In this document: positions 59,233-64,000 of the stretch, piece by piece
Numbering within the stretch: position 1 is the stretch's first letter
Layout: every line of letters starts with the position of its first letter
Assembly: GCA_963921795.1 (NCBI GenBank)
Contig: OY997651.1
Span: 54,812,489 to 54,876,488 of the forward strand
Reading direction: 5' to 3'
DNA from: Nannobrachium achirus
Lineage: Eukaryota; Chordata; Actinopteri; Myctophiformes; Myctophidae
DNA length: 64,000 bases
Notes under the pieces: generated by a model
Database searches by the model: none
The model's input: only the letters and a program-made list of their open reading frames with translations
What the model was told of the DNA's origin: nothing
Program-made: the position numbers and the translations under genes

Positions 59233-61076
59233 TAATAAGTTAAATTAAGCCACTGAGTCTAATGATCATTAGGCCTACAAGAACTAAAATGAAGGTTGTT
59301 ATTTATAGCCTGTCAAAATCAGTTGGAAATATTACATTTTGATGTGGTGTCATAATTAAACTTCATGTTGATATGGCACACTATCAAGAAAATGAAAAAA
59401 ATGTATAGTCTCGATGTATGGGCATTTGTTTGTGACGGGATTTTCAAGAATATTACGTAAGAAAAAAGTCATACAGCATAGTATGTACAGTATAGTCAGT
59501 GAATCCCCAAAAGAGAAGTGTGCGTGTGCTCGCACGCGCAATGATAAGGTACTTACACAGAGAAAGTAGTACATAAATTAGTTAAGGGAAATGACTATGG
59601 TGATGAGCATAATGGGATGGAAATCAAGGAGACCAAACCAATCACTGAGAAGCAAAACATTGCTGTATTGTGCATTGTGAATATTTACAATATTTACAAG
59701 GTAAGCAGACACAAAACTAATTGTGTTGTTAAAGAATAAAAGGTGAGACAAAACCTCAAGCTAGAATATAAGACAGTCCTACTGACTGTCTAACTCAATT
59801 CACCTACCTATATGTTAACCCATTAAGACCTGAGGGCCAATCTACAATGTCTAAATCTTGACAGACAAAGACAAGAAAGAAAAATGTTTCTGAGTGGTGC
59901 TCAAACTTTCATGTCAAGGACCCCCAAAATGATACCTATTTGGCCGCCGAACCCCTATCTCTTGTTTATCTAAATACATTCAATAAAGTTGTGTACTGGT
60001 GTACTAAAAAGTAATAACATACTGTCATAACATATATATATTGTCGTAAAAAAGTAATTTAGTAACAAATATCATAGAATCCAGCAACAAACTATACAAT
60101 ATCCCCCCAACTGCCACACAACACTATTATGTTAATATAAGTCTTAACAAACCAAGAACATTATAAAAGGCATATGTCATCAGGAAATCCAAGATGTTGT
60201 CCAACAAATCCCCCCCCAAAAAAACATAAAACAAGTACTATACAGACGTAAAGAAATAATAACCAGATAATAACCAAATAATAATCCTTTATCTGTTATG
60301 GAGCAAACCCTGTTATATTGAGTTTGGTCTATTTACAGTATCTACCATACCTACACTGCCAAGTGCATTTACTCAATTACTGTTTTGAGGTATTTTTACT
60401 CCAGGGTATTTCCAATGTTCATTAGGCTACTTTTACTTCTACTCCACTACATCTCAGAGGCAGATATTACACTTTTACTTCTCTACAATTGTTTGAAAAC
60501 TTTAGTAAGTCTACCAGTTACTTTGTTGAGTTTGATTATTATTTCAAAACAGACATTAACCACTTCAGCACTACAGGTATATACATTTCAGGCATTTGAA
60601 AATAGCCAATCTACAAGCTCACAATGCATTGCCATGAAAGACATTGTGAGCTTGTAGATCTACTATTTTCAAAATATTTGTTTATACATATACATTTTAT
60701 ACATTTGAAAACATGTGAAATGGGACATTCTCCATAAACAGTACATTTTACTTTTGGTAATATATATATACATTTTGATACCAATACTTTCGTGTTTACT
60801 CAAGTAAATTTGAATGACCTTTTCTTGTATTAGAATCTGTATTAAAAAATGTGAATATCGTCTCCACTCTCCACCACTGCTTAGAGTGAGTTTGGTCTTT
60901 TTACAGTATCAACCTGCTGTGCATGCATGCTAGAGAACATGGCTCTTGCATGTGGATGACTACATGAATGTTACCCTGTATTCATTCTGAAGATCCATTT
61001 GTATCGCGGTGCCCCTGCATTAATGGTGAAGATCCATTTGACTTCATCCACAGAGCACACGTCATCTTTGGTTGTC
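59233..61076. other. Downstream flank of FCR1
   Basis: Repeated receptor 3' flank (CAAACCAATCACTGAGAAGC, TATTTACAATATTTACAAGG) without another gene. Confidence 0.55.
60597..60671. repeat. Palindromic hairpin MITE copy
   Basis: TGAAAATAGCCAATCTACAA ... and inverted GAGCTTGTAGATCTACTATT. It lies about 0.4 kb downstream of the FCR1 stop codon. Confidence 0.7.
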
Positions 61077-63390
61077 CTACACGTCTGTATCTAAAGGTTG
61101 AAACAAAGACACACTTAAAACAGGATACTGAGTCATTGAACATCATTATTTTATCCACTGGGTTTCTTTAACTGTGGAATATGAAGAAATGAATCATACA
61201 AAGTCTTGCCATTCAGTTCCATTTTCATTCCATCTCAACAGATCACAGATATCTTTGCTAAAATTTCCGTCAACATCCATTTAATTCTCAGCTCTGGTGT
61301 TTTTAATCAGTGTCTGATGCTAACATTATGGTATGAGAACCCTTAAAGCACAATTAAACGTTGGTGTAGATTTAGTTTGAGATTCGTTTTTCTCATTTCC
61401 AGTGATCGATAAAGATATCAAGGGGGTTCTCAATTAAAGATTTTTCATGTCAAGGACCCCCCCCTTACTTTTCTTCTTTTTTATTACCCTAAAAGGGTCT
61501 GTTACTCTGAGAGTGTACAGATGATACCTTTGAACCTGAACTCATTTTCCAACTGAAATAATTTGACTGAAGTTTATACTGTACCATTTTCATAGTCATC
61601 AGAGTGATCGATTACTCCATAGACGCTTGTGTCACCTGAAGGTTAACAATAGTAAGCATTAATGTGGTGTTTATTGTTGCTATTTCACACATGCATGTTT
61701 CTATGTAGTAAATTATTCTGCTATTTAGAAAAAATAAACAAAAAACAAAACTGACAGATGTTAACATACTTCCAAAAAGCACATTCATTGTTTAATGAAT
61801 GAAGGTGTATTTTTAATTTGAAGTCAAAATGAATTTATATTTATATTTCTTGTTGACCAACATGATTGGTTTAAAAACTGACCGTGCTGCAGTGGGCAGT
61901 ACACATCATCAGGAGCTCCACTCTGATTGGTCCCCTGGACCGCTGAGCCCTGATTGGCTCCCTGAGACTGAACTGCTCTGCAATTAAAATATAATTTAGC
62001 AGAAATTGAGTAGAAATCTTCTGAAATAGAAAAGTACATTTAAACAAACTATCGCTGTCATGATTATTAATAGACAGTAATACCTGACACGTGGTCCTGT
62101 AAAAATAAAGAACAGAAAAGAAAGACAGAAAAAACATTACAATTGCTTTGCCATGGAAATAAATGTATAATTTAAAGAGAGTTACTTAGTGACTGTAATC
62201 AAGATCAGCAGGTCTCAAATATTGACTCCTAATGTCAATATTCTATAATAAAACCAAATGAAATAATTTGACTGAATCTTGAATGTATACTGTACCATTT
62301 TCATAGTCATCAGAGTGATCGATTACTCCATAGACGCTTGTGTCACCTGAAGGCAAACAATAAGCATTAATGTAGTCTGTGGTGCTTTACTGTTGTTATT
62401 GCAGGTTTCAATTTAGATGGTAAGTGATATATTTTGGTTGAAACAAAACATTTTATTAAAAATAGTAATCATGTCTATAGAGTGTTTGTTCAGGGTCTCC
62501 CTGTCTATCCAGCTCTAAACAGAACAGGCATTTTCAGGTGGGTGGCCAATCTTCAGCCAATCACCCATTTATCAGCTTAAATTTGAATAATTGTAGTGTT
62601 CCAGTTCCATTTGTGTCAGCTAATTTCTTTGTCATCACTTCTAAATTCACTTGTTAATCCTGTGTACTGAGTGAGTTCTGTCTCCTGATTGGATAAATGT
62701 GGTGTCCTGACCTGAAAATTGATTTTCTGTTTAATCAAGAGCTGGAGGAATGGAGAAACCCCTGTTACTGAACAATGAGTAATAAGAATATAAAGCAATT
62801 TAATTTAAAAGTCTTATTTTAACAAATATAATTTACCCTACCTTTAATTATTCTGCCATTAAAAAAAGGAAAAAAAAGACTGATACTTCAAAAACATTCA
62901 TTCATTATTTAATGAATGAAGGTTTATTTGCCAGACCCATGAAATGGGTAGGCCTACATAAGCAAATGTCGGTCCGGGTTTTCTATATAAAGGGTATATA
63001 TGATGATGACATGATGACATGCCTACAAAAGGCATGATGTCATAAATGATGATGACAGACAGGGGGTCTGGCACAACCAGGTTGACCTGGTCTAGTTTTA
63101 ATTTGAAGTTGTCATTTTGATTGGTTCAAAAACTGACCGTGCTGCAGTGGGCAGTACACATCATCAGGAGCCCCACTCTGATTGGTCCCCTGGTCAGCTG
63201 AGCCCTGATTGGCTCCCTGAGACTGAACTGCACTGTAATTAAAATATATATTTAGCAGAATTTAAGTAGAAATCTAGAAATGTGTTACTGTAAGTAAGAA
63301 TCTAATTGGCATGTTTATTAATAGACAGAGTAATACTGTACTTACCTGACACAACATGGATCTGTAAAAAGAGAGAGAGAGAGAGAGAGA

Positions 63391-63436
<46 letters not shown>

Positions 63437-64000
63437 AAAATAATTTTGCCAGGGATCACTTACTAGATTTGTGTTGTAAACATATTCTAAAAGTGTTTTC
63501 AAGAGTTTATGGGAATAGCAGATCTACAAGTTCACACAACACGTCTTGATGCAATGTGTTCAAATAGCCAATGTATGAAGAGGTTAAACGGACTTTGATG
63601 CTATAATAACACATTCTGACCCCACTTTGGGAACCACTGAAGATGAAATCCATCTAATGTAGTAGTTCTCACCTTTGAATGTACTATATGGACACAGCAG
63701 GAGCAGAAAGATAGTCTGTAGAATCTCTACAGAGTTCCGTAAATTCAATTACTAAATCAAGACTGTATTTAAGCATATTAAATCATTAGGACTTAAAACG
63801 TAATCATTGCCTTTTCAAAATGGCCCCCAAGTACCTCACTGCCACGTTCCTAAATTTCTAGTGCACGGATCAATTTTTAGTGCACGGATCGTGCACCATG
63901 CCATATGTCGTATGTGTAGTACTTTTTAACAGCTTTCAAACAAAAAAATCCCCTTGGAAATCCATTCAGGCATTCATGAGATAGACGCCTTCAAAGTCAA
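61077..64000 (-). CDS. FCR1: 3' part of a fourth Fc-receptor-like gene (partial)
   Basis: Visible exons (minus strand): 63346-63361, 63138-63232, 62296-62346, 62084-62096, 61883-61977, 61585-61635 and terminal 61077-61090 with TAG. Lengths (16, 95, 51, 13, 95, 51, 14 nt) and phases are the same as in FCR4, so the tail module is also doubled here. The 95-nt exons contain APDDVYCPLQH, the 51-nt exons contain SVYGVIDHSDDYEN, and the C-terminus is DTDV. Signal, Ig and TM exons would lie beyond the right edge. The donor of 62084-62096 is GTATTA, weaker than its counterparts. Whether the gene is intact cannot be judged here. Confidence 0.72.
63370..63436 (+). repeat. (GA)n at the FCR1 exon 6 acceptor
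   Basis: Read on the gene strand this is a (CT)n tract directly before the AG of exon 63346-63361. Equivalent expansions are (GAAA)n at 26928-26980 in FCR4 and 38104-38142 in FCR3. Confidence 0.82.
63673..63725 (-). pseudogene. TM exon fragment in FCR1
   Basis: Reads IFLLLLCPYSTFK followed by GTGAGA, matching the end of the receptor TM exon. It lacks the stalk and the first half of the helix, and shares its upstream breakpoint sequence with 38418-38460, so the duplication predates FCR1/FCR3 separation. Confidence 0.55.

Overview
The window looks like teleost fish genomic DNA. It is intron-rich and gene-sparse, packed with long dinucleotide microsatellites, miniature DNA transposons, LINE/SINE/LTR debris and hairpin repeats, and it carries small multi-exon immunoglobulin-superfamily receptor genes with GT-AG introns. 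The species cannot be fixed from the sequence alone. All names FCR1 to FCR4 below are mine.

Right-hand part (24.3-64 kb): a tandem array of two-Ig-domain leukocyte receptors of the teleost Fc-receptor-like (FCRL) type, all on the minus strand. In transcription order they are FCR1 (61077 to beyond the right edge, only the 3' half visible), FCR2 (50222-56232, every exon open and in phase), FCR3 (36228-42513, second Ig exon split by a hAT-like insertion) and FCR4 (24350-32639, 2-bp frameshift in the second Ig exon). The shared plan is a signal peptide split over two exons, Ig domain D1, Ig domain D2, a Pro/Ser/Thr stalk plus transmembrane exon, and small tail exons. Nearly every intron is phase 1. 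FCR2 has a tail with three ITIMs and one ITSM, each on its own exon. FCR1, FCR3 and FCR4 have another tail made of a YCPL exon and an SVYGVI/YEN exon, and this module is duplicated in FCR1 and FCR4. A relic near 47 kb joins a dead ITIM exon to a receptor 5' flank, so at least one more copy existed. Repeated flanking DNA at about 23.6, 34.9, 48.7 and 59.6 kb marks the duplication units.

Left-hand part (1-24 kb): no convincing host gene. It holds hAT-type elements with exact 8-bp target duplications, a 699-bp near-perfect palindrome (3739-4437), a composite repeat with a 3' hairpin, minisatellites, a TA-flanked transposon (13317-17324) with a nested TTAA-flanked element, a long foldback, and a 4.45-kb element (17695-22146). 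That last element has about 275-bp inverted terminal repeats and one 523-codon gag-like gene with zinc knuckles behind its own CCAAT/TATA promoter. It lacks any visible reverse transcriptase or recombinase, so it looks like a gag-only non-autonomous DIRS-type element.

Receptors and repeats interact. Mobile elements and microsatellites sit in or beside receptor exons: a hAT-like element in FCR3 D2, a solo LTR in an FCR3 intron, a hAT in FCR4 intron 4, a minisatellite abutting the exon 1 donors, and expanded pyrimidine tracts at exon 6 acceptors. A roughly 70-bp palindrome is scattered about 20 times through the window.
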